A stretch of 34,357 bases of DNA from the NCBI GenBank assembly GCA_036495525.1, contig DASXMR010000041.1, positions 1-34,357 on the forward strand, read 5' to 3'. The stretch is from DASXMR01 sp036495525 (lineage in GTDB: Bacteria; Actinomycetota; Actinomycetes; Streptosporangiales; Streptosporangiaceae). The notes beneath the pieces were generated by a model. That model searched no databases. It was not told where the DNA came from and saw only the letters and a list, made by a program, of their open reading frames with translations. Within the stretch, counting starts at the first letter, position 1; each line of letters opens with the position of its first letter. Below, in pieces: positions 16,295 through 23,247 of this stretch. The translations under genes and the position numbers were made by a program.

Positions 16295-16482
16295 GATGTT
16301 TCCTTCCGTTACGGTCCTCGCCGCACGGCCGGCCAGGGGCCGGACGATGGTGTGAGCCTTTAGGGGGGCTTGCCGGCGAAGCGCAATGTGCACTAGGTGC
16401 GTGCGTCGCGGGTACGAGGCGGGCTGCCAGTGAGGCAACAGGGGCGATTCGGGGTCGGCCGCCTGGCAAGCACGGAATCAGT

Positions 16483-16521
16483 CATCCGAGATATTCCGGA
16501 TGTGATCCCGGCGAGGATCAC
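16483..16521. promoter_or_regulatory. Two abutting inverted repeats, operator candidate
   Basis: CATCCG-agATATtc-CGGATG (16483-16502) is a 20-base imperfect palindrome matching itself at 16 of 20 positions around a central ATAT. Sharing its last base, GTGATCC-N6-GGATCAC (16502-16521) is a perfect 7-bp inverted repeat. They lie about 190-230 bases upstream of the secreted protein's start. The first resembles the palindrome at 16843 in its CGAGATAT(T/C)CCGG core. Confidence 0.45.
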
Positions 16522-16842
16522 GACGTATAACACCGCCTGAGGCCGGGCTGCATCCCGCCTGATGCCCGATATGAGCCTTGTCACTACTGGCGGGTAACGG
16601 GAATTTTTCGGCAACTGTCTGGCTCAGCGGTGCGCTCAGCGCCCGGCTGTTCGCGGGCGTGAACGGGTCTAGAACCTCTGACCTGCGCAAATGATTCCCC
16701 GGCAGCGTGCCTGGCCGGATGCGGCGCGGCCCGCGGTGAATGCGGCGCCCTAGCCGCCCAGCGCAGCCCGCCCGCTGCCGCAGCGTCGCCACGCCCGCTG
16801 CCATCGTCCGGCCAGCCAGGTCGATCTGTGGTGTATCACGAG

Positions 16843-16864
16843 ATATCCCGGGATATGTTAGGCT
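16843..16864 (+). promoter_or_regulatory. 14-bp palindrome followed by -10 box TAGGCT
   Basis: ATATCCCGGGATAT (16843-16856) is a perfect palindrome. Two bases later TAGGCT (16859-16864) matches the TANNNT -10 consensus and is identical to the -10 box proposed for the gene at 1503. A regulator bound at the palindrome would cover the space between -35 and -10, so repression is the simplest reading. The start would be near 16871, leaving a leader of about 130 bases before the GPP34 gene. Confidence 0.45.
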
Positions 16865-17003
16865 CGCACGGCCGGTGCCTAGGGCGGCGCGGCGCAGGGC
16901 AGGTGACCGCGGCCGGACCGAGTCGCGGCCGGGCGGTGGGGAGCGGAATGACGCGACGGACGGTGAGCGGCACCGATGGCAGGCCGACTGGCCGGAGCGT
17001 GCG

Positions 17004-17648
17004 ATGCCGGCGCTGAGCGGGACCGGGCGGCTTGCCGATGACCTGTACCTGATGGCCCACGACGACCGCAGCGGCAGGCCGCATTTGCAGCAGCGGGCCA
17101 CCGGCCTCGGCCTGGCGGCTGCCCTGCTCGCCGAGCTGCTGCTGGCCGGGACCATCGCCGTCACCGGCGACGGAATTGTGCGCACCGGCAGCCCGGCGCC
17201 GATTGATGAGTTATCTCGTTCAGTGCTTGGCGTGCTGGCCGGCGAGCCAGGCAGCCATCAGCTCGCCGAGTGGCTCGCGTTCCTCGCTCGCGGCTCGGCG
17301 GTCGGCGTGGCAGCCCGGCTCGCAGGCTCGGGCTACCTCGTGCGGGCGCCAGCACGCTGGCCATGGCGTGGCGAGCGCTGGTTCCCGGCCGACTCCGACT
17401 GCGCGTTCGCGCCGATGGGCCGGGTCAAGGCCGCGCTTGACTCGCCCCAGCCGGACAGCGCCCAGGGCATAGTGCTCGCCGGGCTCGCCGGGGCGTGCGG
17501 GCTGCGCCCGCGACTGGCCTTATACCTGCCGCCGCGCAGCTATCGCCGGCTCGGCCAGGCAGTGAGTCAGCTCGATCCGGAACTGCAAGACCTGGTCGCC
17601 CAGACCCAGGCCGCGGTGGACAGCGCCGTACTCGCCCACCGCGTCTGA
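17004..17648 (+). CDS. GPP34 (GOLPH3/Vps74-like) family protein
   Basis: This 214-aa bacterial relative of the Golgi phosphoprotein GOLPH3 is marked by LADDLYLMAHDDRSGRPHL at the N-terminus and GLGLAAALLAELLLAGTIAV, the family's signature first helices. LDSPQPDSAQGIVLAGLAGACGL lies in the second half. In eukaryotes the fold binds phosphatidylinositol-4-phosphate and sorts glycosyltransferases; the role of the many actinobacterial copies is unknown. I choose ATG 17004, which has GGAG upstream and starts at the conserved region; a frame open from 16740 is not protein-like before that point. It is the first gene of an operon with the permease (24-base gap) and acetyltransferase. A peripheral membrane location is inferred from the family. 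Confidence 0.88.
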   Translation: MPALSGTGRLADDLYLMAHDDRSGRPHLQQRATGLGLAAALLAELLLAGTIAVTGDGIVRTGSPAPIDELSRSVLGVLAGEPGSHQLAEWLAFLARGSAVGVAARLAGSGYLVRAPARWPWRGERWFPADSDCAFAPMGRVKAALDSPQPDSAQGIVLAGLAGACGLRPRLALYLPPRSYRRLGQAVSQLDPELQDLVAQTQAAVDSAVLAHRV

Positions 17649-17672
17649 CCGTCATCTCACCCAGGAGAAACC

Positions 17673-19229
17673 GTGTCCCGAACCGAGACATCGTTAACCA
17701 GGCCAGCCCGCCTGTCCGCCGCGCTAGCCAGCGACAGGCTTGGCGTGCCAGCCGTGCTTTCCTTCGTGCTGGCCAGCGTGGCGCCGCTGACGGTGGCGGC
17801 CGGAGTCATCCCGACCGCCTACCAGACCACCGGCCTGACCGGGATTCCGGCCGCATTCCTCGCCATCGCCGTGGTCCTGGCCCTGTTCGCGGTCGGGTAC
17901 GTGGCCATGACCAGGCACATCACCAACAGCGGTGCGTTCTACGCGTTCATCTCACGCGGCGCCGGCCGGGTGACTGGCGTCGCGGCGGCACTTGTCGCGC
18001 TGCTGTCGTACACGTTCCTGCAAGTCGGCCTCTACGGCGCGCTCGGCCCGAACGCGGCCGCCGAGGCAGCTGCGCACCTGGGCGTGCACGCCGCCTGGTG
18101 GAAATGGGCGCTGGCCGCCTGGGCGCTGATCACGCTGCTCGGCCTGCTCCGGGTGGACATCACCGGCCGGGTGCTCGCCGTGCTGCTGACCGCCGAGATC
18201 GTGGTGATCCTGGCCGAGGCAGCCGGCGGGCTCGCCCGCCCCGCTGGCGGCCAGGTGAGCTTCGCCACCCTCTCGCCGGCCGACCTCACCTCCGCGGGGT
18301 TCGGCACCTTCGGCGTGCTCGCGGTCGTGGCGGTGCTCGGGTTCGTCGGCTTCGAGCAGGCCCCGGTGCTGGCCGAGGAGGCTCGCAGCGCCCGGCGGAC
18401 GATCCCGCTGGCCACTTACGCGGCGATAGCCATGATCGCGGTGCTGTACGCCGGCGCCAGCTGGGCGATGGCCGTCAGCAACGGCCGCGGCCACATTGTC
18501 GCGGCCGCCGGGCAGCAGGGCCCCGGTCTGCTGTTCGGCCTCGGCGGCAGCGGCGGCCTCTCCCAGGCCGCCCAGCTGCTGTTCCTGACCTCCCTGTTCG
18601 CTGCAGCGCTCGCGTTCCACAACGTGGTCTGGCGGTACATGTACGCGCTCGGCCGGGAGAGCGTGCTGCCGCCGGTGCTCGGCCGTACCGGCGGAAACAA
18701 CATCCCGAAGACGGCATCCCTGGTGCAGAGCGCGACGGCGCTCGTGGTCATCGTGGTGTATGCGATCGGCGGCTGGCCGCCGATGACGAACCTGTTCTTC
18801 TGGCTCGGCACCACCGGCGGATTTGGCATCCTGATCTTGCTGGCGATCACCGCCGCCGCGGTAGTCATGTTTTTCGGCCGCGATCCGCGCGGGGAGAGCG
18901 CCTGGCCGCGGCTGGTCGCGCCCGGGGCCGCGTTCATCCTGCTGACCGGGATCATCGTGCTCGCCGTGCTGCACTACGGCACCCTGCTCGGCGTCGGCCA
19001 CGGCGCGGTCGCCGCGTGGGCGCTGCCAGCCAGTTACGCCGCCGTGGCGGTGATCGGCCTTGGCTGGGGCCTGATCCTCAAGCTCTGGCGCCCGCAGGTA
19101 TACGCGGCGATCGGCCTCGGCGCGCACGCCGTGACCGGCCAGGGCACGCCAGCTGGCCAGGGCTTGCCAGCCGGCCAGCGCTTGGTGGCCGGCCAGGTCG
19201 CGCCGGAGGGCCAGGAGCGGCCGCGGTGA
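17673..19229 (+). CDS. APC-superfamily amino acid permease
   Basis: This integral membrane amino acid transporter of the APC superfamily has 518 aa and about 12 hydrophobic segments. Segment 1 contains VLSFVLASVAPLTVAAGVIP, with the unwound helix and the small-residue motif of the family. GFEQAPVLAEEARSARRTIP is the conserved loop after segment 6, and FHNVVWRYMYALGRESVLPP marks the segment 8 region. The substrate cannot be told. AGGAG stands upstream of the GTG start. The C-terminal cytoplasmic tail ends in four six-residue repeats (GQGTPA, GQGLPA, GQRLVA, GQVAPE), unusual for this family. The stop codon overlaps the acetyltransferase start by four bases (GTGA). Confidence 0.9.
   Translation: MSRTETSLTRPARLSAALASDRLGVPAVLSFVLASVAPLTVAAGVIPTAYQTTGLTGIPAAFLAIAVVLALFAVGYVAMTRHITNSGAFYAFISRGAGRVTGVAAALVALLSYTFLQVGLYGALGPNAAAEAAAHLGVHAAWWKWALAAWALITLLGLLRVDITGRVLAVLLTAEIVVILAEAAGGLARPAGGQVSFATLSPADLTSAGFGTFGVLAVVAVLGFVGFEQAPVLAEEARSARRTIPLATYAAIAMIAVLYAGASWAMAVSNGRGHIVAAAGQQGPGLLFGLGGSGGLSQAAQLLFLTSLFAAALAFHNVVWRYMYALGRESVLPPVLGRTGGNNIPKTASLVQSATALVVIVVYAIGGWPPMTNLFFWLGTTGGFGILILLAITAAAVVMFFGRDPRGESAWPRLVAPGAAFILLTGIIVLAVLHYGTLLGVGHGAVAAWALPASYAAVAVIGLGWGLILKLWRPQVYAAIGLGAHAVTGQGTPAGQGLPAGQRLVAGQVAPEGQERPR
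19137..19208 (+). repeat. Four 18-base in-frame repeats in the permease tail
   Basis: Units start at 19137, 19155, 19173 and 19191; each begins GGCCAG and encodes a Gly-Gln-led hexapeptide. The first two differ at three bases, the later ones more. They end 21 bases before the stop codon. Confidence 0.85.
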
Positions 19230-19834
19230 GCGTAAGCCAGCCGCGGGTGATCTGCGCCAGCACAGCCGACCTGATGGCGCTGCGCCAGGTCATCGCTGAC
19301 GCGTTCGCCGACCTCCCGCCATCCCGCTGGCTGATCGCTGACCCGGCCAGCCGCAGGGAGGCCTTCCCCGGCTACTTCCAGCTCTGCCTGGAGCACGCGC
19401 TGGCGGCCGGCCTGGTGCACTGCACCGCTGATCGCGCAGCGGTAGCGCTATGGCTGCCCGGCGGCCCAGGTTCAACTGGCCTGCCGGCTGACCACGGCTC
19501 GCGGCTGGCGGCGGTGACCAGCCCGTGGACGGGGCGGTTCGCGTGCTTCGAAGCGGCGCTGGACGCCCGCCACCCTGACAGCCGGGCGCATAGCCACCTG
19601 GCGATCCTCGCGGTGCGGCCTGACCGGCAGCGCCAGGGCCTCGGCGCCGCCCTGCTGCGTGCCAGGCACCAGGTGCTCGACCGCGAGGGAACGCCCGGCT
19701 ACCTGGAGGCTGCCGACTGGGGCACCCGCCGGGTCTACCTGCGGCACGGCTACGCCGACCTCGGGCCGCCGATCGAGCTGCCCGGCGGCCCGATGATGTA
19801 CCCCATGTGGCGCGAGCCCCTGGCCACCCAATAG
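19226..19834 (+). CDS. GNAT-family N-acetyltransferase
   Basis: This 202-aa acetyl-CoA-dependent acetyltransferase has the A motif HLAILAVRPDRQRQGLGAAL, with the Q-x-x-G-L-G pyrophosphate-binding turn. The B region EAADWGTRRVYLRHGYAD follows, and the C-terminus GGPMMYPMWREP is usual in this actinobacterial subgroup. The acceptor substrate is unknown. I choose GTG 19226, which overlaps the permease stop as GTGA and has AGGAG eight bases upstream; the frame is open much further upstream but only as an antisense-free shadow of the permease. Coupling to an amino acid permease hints that the acceptor may be an amino acid or its derivative (inference). Confidence 0.87.
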   Translation: MSVSQPRVICASTADLMALRQVIADAFADLPPSRWLIADPASRREAFPGYFQLCLEHALAAGLVHCTADRAAVALWLPGGPGSTGLPADHGSRLAAVTSPWTGRFACFEAALDARHPDSRAHSHLAILAVRPDRQRQGLGAALLRARHQVLDREGTPGYLEAADWGTRRVYLRHGYADLGPPIELPGGPMMYPMWREPLATQ

Positions 19835-19845
19835 GTCCGGAGGCG

Positions 19846-20000
19846 CGGTCGGACCCGCGTGGATTCGAACGCGCAGTGCGCCGGGCGTTGCACAGGCTGG
19901 CGGACCTGGATCGGGAGGACAGATGACCAAGCTGTCAGAGCTCAGGACCGCTGGTCAGATCGCGGCCGAGGATCTTGCCGGCCACAGCGAATCAAGCTGA
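19846..20000 (+). pseudogene. Remnant of a HigB/HigA-like toxin-antitoxin junction
   Basis: Two truncated frames meet here. One reads FERAVRRALHRLADLDREDR and stops at TGA 19924-19926; it resembles the last helix of RelE/HigB-type toxins. It overlaps, as ATGA, an ATG at 19923 preceded by GGGAGG. The second frame reads MTKLSELRTAGQIAAEDLAG and ends after 25 codons at 19998-20000; the sequence is close to the N-termini I know from XRE-type HigA antitoxins, which usually continue for 70-90 more residues including the helix-turn-helix. The toxin body upstream and the DNA-binding part downstream are both missing. Read as a decayed TA pair it makes sense; a genuine 25-residue peptide is the alternative. 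The family resemblance is from memory, not a search. Confidence 0.45.
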
Positions 20001-20078
20001 CCGGAAAGGGCCGGCGCTGCCTGCTGCCTGGCGCTGCCGAACCGCAGTGTGGCCTGCCAGCGTCAGCGTGGTCCTTGG

Positions 20079-21407
20079 CTAGGACGCCGTCCAGTTGTCT
20101 GGCTTCGGCTGGCCGAGCGGCGCGCTCGCGTGGCTGGCCGGCGCCGCTGACGGCTGAACGAACGAGCTGCCGTGCGGGCCGGCCACGACTGCCTGGTGCA
20201 GCGCGCTGCCGTGCACGTACTTCTGCCATGGCAGGAACCACTCGGTCCAGCCGTTGTCCCAGGTGCCGGCCCGCGGACTGCCGGTCACGGTGACCGGGTC
20301 GCCGGGCACTTCCATCTTGTAGTAGACCTTCGCGGCGGCCGGCGGCATGTTGACGCAGCCGTGGCTGACGTTGGTGAAGCCCTGCTCATTGACCGACCAG
20401 AACGCGTCGTGCAGGTAGTCGCCTGTCCAGGTGAAGCGGACCGACCAGGGCACCTTGATCCGGTAGCCGGGGCCTTTCATCAGCACCGGGTTGCCCTTGT
20501 CGATGGTGACGTAGGTGCCGTTCGGCGTGTTGTCACCCGGCCTGCCCGTGCTGATCGGCCACGTCCGGTACAGCTTGCCGTCCCGGTACAGCTGCATGTG
20601 GTGCGTCCTGGTGCTGGCGGTCACGATCAGCGACCGGCCGATGCTGAACGTCTGGGTCAGCGTGTGATAGCCGTAGACGCCCGGGGCGCCCTGCACCCCG
20701 TCCAGGTGCCCGGTGAAGCTGACCGTGGTGTGCGGCGGCCAGTAACTGCGCGGCCGGAAGTTCAGCGTCGTGCTGTTGTCCCAGTACCAGGCGCCCACCA
20801 CCTTGCGGGAAGTGCGCAGCTGCAGCGCGCGCTCGACCGCGGCGCGATTGGTGATCGGGTGGCTGAACTTGAGCATGATCGGCATGCCCACCCCGTAGGT
20901 CTTGCCTGCCCCCTCGAATATCTGCGCCTGGAATGTCTGTGACGGCGTGATGGTACGGAACGAGCTGGTCCTGGTGATGGCGTGGCCAGTGGCGCTGACC
21001 GCCTTCGCGGTCACCTGGTAGCGCTGCGACACGCCTAGCGGCCACGTGCTGTGCCACACGGTGCCGTCCGCGCTGAGCTTGCCGCTGACCGCGTCGCCGC
21101 CGGCGGTGACGCGGACGCTGGTCACCCTGGCGTGACTGACGCCGATCTTGATGCCCTGGTCGGGCTTGACGTTCTTGCTGCCGTTGGCCGGGGTGATGGA
21201 CAGCAGGATGCCGGTCGCCTCGGTGCCGCTGCCGCGCTGGCTGGCGGCCTTGCCGCCGGTACCGTGGCCGCCGCCCGAGCAGGCCGCGGCGAGCAGCCCG
21301 GCCGTGCTGAGCATGGCCACGGCCAGCAAGCGCCGCCGCGCCGATCGTGGTCGCGCTGTCCGTGACCGCGCTGGCCGCCCCCTGCATGAGCCGTCATCGC
21401 CGAGCAC
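20079..21407 (-). CDS. L,D-transpeptidase lipoprotein (Ig-like plus YkuD domains)
   Basis: This is an extracytoplasmic peptidoglycan cross-linking enzyme forming 3-3 links, as in mycobacterial LdtMt-type proteins. Residues 25-43 form a signal with the lipobox-like LLAAAC (Cys43 as lipidation site). Two Ig-like domains follow (starting near ITPANGSKNVKPDQGIKIGV and FQAQIFEGAGKTYGVGMPIM). The YkuD catalytic domain starts near SLIVTASTRTHHMQLYRDGK and has His333 and the SHGCVNMP motif with catalytic Cys351. A C-terminal extension with GTWDNGWTEWFLPW is usual in actinobacterial homologues. GTG 21407 is preceded by AGGAGGCGGC. At 442 aa the protein is complete. It lies 109 bases downstream of two lnt genes, whose products would acylate it. 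Confidence 0.92.
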   Translation of the reverse strand: MLGDDGSCRGRPARSRTARPRSARRRLLAVAMLSTAGLLAAACSGGGHGTGGKAASQRGSGTEATGILLSITPANGSKNVKPDQGIKIGVSHARVTSVRVTAGGDAVSGKLSADGTVWHSTWPLGVSQRYQVTAKAVSATGHAITRTSSFRTITPSQTFQAQIFEGAGKTYGVGMPIMLKFSHPITNRAAVERALQLRTSRKVVGAWYWDNSTTLNFRPRSYWPPHTTVSFTGHLDGVQGAPGVYGYHTLTQTFSIGRSLIVTASTRTHHMQLYRDGKLYRTWPISTGRPGDNTPNGTYVTIDKGNPVLMKGPGYRIKVPWSVRFTWTGDYLHDAFWSVNEQGFTNVSHGCVNMPPAAAKVYYKMEVPGDPVTVTGSPRAGTWDNGWTEWFLPWQKYVHGSALHQAVVAGPHGSSFVQPSAAPASHASAPLGQPKPDNWTAS

Positions 21408-21425
21408 GCCGCCTCCTGACCCGGA

Positions 21426-21478
21426 CCTGCCCGCACACGGGGCAGGACCTGGCAGTCCGTTCTTGCCATTTCAGAGTA
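21426..21478 (-). promoter_or_regulatory. Candidate promoter and leader hairpin of the L,D-transpeptidase gene
   Basis: Read on the minus strand, TACTCT (21478-21473) fits the TANNNT -10 box, giving a leader of about 59 bases. Inside it CCTGCCC/GGGCAGG (21426-21432 and 21440-21446, 7-base loop) forms a 7-bp hairpin ending nine bases before the AGGAGG ribosome-binding site. It may stabilise the mRNA, attenuate transcription from the lnt genes, or end it. Confidence 0.35.
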
Positions 21479-21516
21479 TTCCCGGCTGGCACGAACTAAC
21501 CATGGCTGCGGTCAGG

Positions 21517-23247
21517 TCAGCCCGGCCCGGCAGGCGGGGCGCCAGGGTGGCCGGCCGGCTCCTGGCGCTGCCCGTCGCGCGCGGTGCCCGCGCCAGCCGT
21601 GCCATCGACGGCATTGCCATCGGCTGCGGTGCCCGCTGCCGCGGTGCCCGCCGGCGTGGTGCCGTCGGGGGCGGTGCCAGCCGCGGCCGTGCCGCTGGCG
21701 GCCGGCGCCTGGCTGCCCGGGCCGCCCGGCGGGGCAGCCCGCCCGGTCCGGCGGCGCGCGATGCCGGCCAGCGCGACCGCGCCGGCGAGGACCGCTATTC
21801 CGGTCGCGGTCCACGGCACATAGTCCTTCAGCCGGTCGAACGGCGTCCTGGCGCTGGCCGGCGGCAGGCTCAGCCGCACCATCAGCGTGCCGCGCTGCCC
21901 GGCGTCCTCGAAGCCGATCAGCCGTCCCCTGGCGTCAAACGCGGCCGAGTCACCGGTCAGCGCCGCCTGCACGACCGGCCGGCCGGTCTCCGCGGCCCGG
22001 ATGGCGCTCAGCGAAGCGTGCTGCTGCAGCGCCCAGCTGTGCTGGAACGTCGAGTCCGAGGTCTGGTAGATGATCACCTGGGCGCCGTGGTCCGCGTCGA
22101 ACCGCGACATGTCAGGGAACGCCGATTCGAAGCAGATGAGGACGCCTACGTTCAGCGCGCTGCCGTCGCGCAGCGTCGCATGCAGCACATGCGCGCCGCT
22201 GCCCGGCACCATGTTCGACGCCGCGGCGCGGCTGATGCTGGTCAGCCAGCCGAGCTGGCCGCGGAACGGTATGTACTCGCCGAAGGGCACCAGCCGGGTC
22301 TTGGTGTACCGCCCGGCCACCCCGTTCTTGTCGATCAGCAGCGCGACCTTGTCATGCCCGCCGGCCGGGGTGATCGCGTCCTGGGAGACCAGGATCTGGG
22401 CGCCTACCTGCCGGGACAGCTGCTTGAGCTGCGCCAGCCTGGCCGGCTCGGCGTCCAGGTCAAAGCCCACGCTGCTCTCGCCCCAGACGATGAGGTCGGC
22501 GCGGCTAGCCTGAGTCCCGGTGAGCTGCTCGTTCACCGCCAGGCGCTGCCCGGCAGTGCCGTTGGTCAGCCCAGCCTGTACGAGCGCGATGGTGACCTGC
22601 CTGGTCACTGGCGAGGGCGCAGTGACGGCGAAGGCGATGGGACCGGCCGCGATCGCGATCGCCGCGGCGGCCACGCCGACCAGGCGGACCGGGATCCGCC
22701 GGGCGGCCAGGGCGATCACCAGTCCGGTGTTGGCCGCCACCAGCGCGAAGGTGATCAGCCACACGCCACCGACCGCCGCCAGCGCGAGGACCGCCGGGTG
22801 CTGCCACTGGCTCACGCCGAACACCGCCCACGGCCCGCCGAGCGCCTGCCACGACCTGATCCACTCGGTCACCAGCCAGCAGCTCGGCACGACGGCAACC
22901 GCCGCCAGCGCGCGCCAGACAGTCACCGGGGCGCGCAGCAGCCGCCAGGTCGCCACGCCGACGCAGCTCCACAGCAGGCCGAGCACGATCGCGATCAGCA
23001 GCAGGCCGGGGCCGAGATTGGGTGCCAGCCAGTACAGCGCGAACAGCAGGTACCCGCAGCCGAACCAGCAGCCGCGTACTGCCGCCTCCCGCCCGCTCGG
23101 CGCGGCGCGCATCAGCAGCAGGCCGGGTACCAGGCCGAGCCAGGCCAGGATTTCCAGGTTCGGCGCGGGGAACGCGAGGACCGGCAGGGCCCCGGCCAGC
23201 AGGGCTGCCCAGCGGACCGGCCGGGTCAGCGCGCGCCAGAACTTCAC
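21517..23247 (-). CDS. lnt: Apolipoprotein N-acyltransferase, second copy
   Basis: This membrane enzyme adds the third acyl chain to the N-terminal cysteine of lipoproteins, on the outer face of the membrane. About six to seven N-terminal hydrophobic segments precede a nitrilase-like domain with all three catalytic residues: Glu257 (VWGESSV), Lys316 (YTKTRLVPFGEY) and Cys372 (VLICFESAF). A last membrane helix (ATGIAVLAGAVALAGIA) is followed by an unusual tail of about 65 residues built from xxGTA pentapeptide repeats. The GTG start overlaps the stop of the upstream lnt copy by four bases. At 576 aa it is longer than the usual 500-530, explained by the tail. Active-site spacing is normal, so I regard it as functional. 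Confidence 0.9.
   Translation of the reverse strand: MKFWRALTRPVRWAALLAGALPVLAFPAPNLEILAWLGLVPGLLLMRAAPSGREAAVRGCWFGCGYLLFALYWLAPNLGPGLLLIAIVLGLLWSCVGVATWRLLRAPVTVWRALAAVAVVPSCWLVTEWIRSWQALGGPWAVFGVSQWQHPAVLALAAVGGVWLITFALVAANTGLVIALAARRIPVRLVGVAAAAIAIAAGPIAFAVTAPSPVTRQVTIALVQAGLTNGTAGQRLAVNEQLTGTQASRADLIVWGESSVGFDLDAEPARLAQLKQLSRQVGAQILVSQDAITPAGGHDKVALLIDKNGVAGRYTKTRLVPFGEYIPFRGQLGWLTSISRAAASNMVPGSGAHVLHATLRDGSALNVGVLICFESAFPDMSRFDADHGAQVIIYQTSDSTFQHSWALQQHASLSAIRAAETGRPVVQAALTGDSAAFDARGRLIGFEDAGQRGTLMVRLSLPPASARTPFDRLKDYVPWTATGIAVLAGAVALAGIARRRTGRAAPPGGPGSQAPAASGTAAAGTAPDGTTPAGTAAAGTAADGNAVDGTAGAGTARDGQRQEPAGHPGAPPAGPG
21580..21699 (-). repeat. Eight 15-base in-frame repeats in the Lnt tail
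   Basis: Eight adjoining units encode ASGTA, AAGTA, PDGTT, PAGTA, AAGTA, ADGNA, VDGTA and GAGTA, followed by a partial RDG. The tail is cytoplasmic or periplasmic depending on the last helix and has no family counterpart that I know. Confidence 0.85.

Larger units (their letters stand above)
16295..17003. other. Gene-free 709-base divergent intergenic region
   Basis: This separates the secreted-protein gene (minus) from the GPP34 operon (plus). It contains inverted repeats at 16483-16521, TATAAC at 16526-16531 on the plus strand, a locally AT-richer segment around 16600 (GAATTTTTC), and the palindrome plus -10 box at 16843-16864. I looked for a cyclic-di-AMP or cobalamin riboswitch before the secreted protein and do not see the conserved cores. 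No protein-like frame is convincing. Confidence 0.5.

Noticed and set aside
16295..16480. Possible cyclic-di-AMP or cobalamin riboswitch before a cell-wall gene
   Set aside because: Such leaders are frequent upstream of actinobacterial wall hydrolases, but I could not find the conserved cores on the minus strand.
16502..16522. CRP-type site (TGTGA...TCACG)
   Set aside because: The half-sites are 12 bases apart instead of six.
17495..19225. Long upstream part of the frame that ends as the acetyltransferase
   Set aside because: Arg/Gly/Pro-rich text overlapping the permease in another frame; only the part after GTG 19226 shows GNAT motifs.
19848..19880. tRNA 3'-end-like string on the minus strand (GTTCGAATCC)
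   Set aside because: The 5' half of the T-stem does not pair with the 3' half and no other tRNA arms are present; the same bases read as the end of the toxin-like frame.
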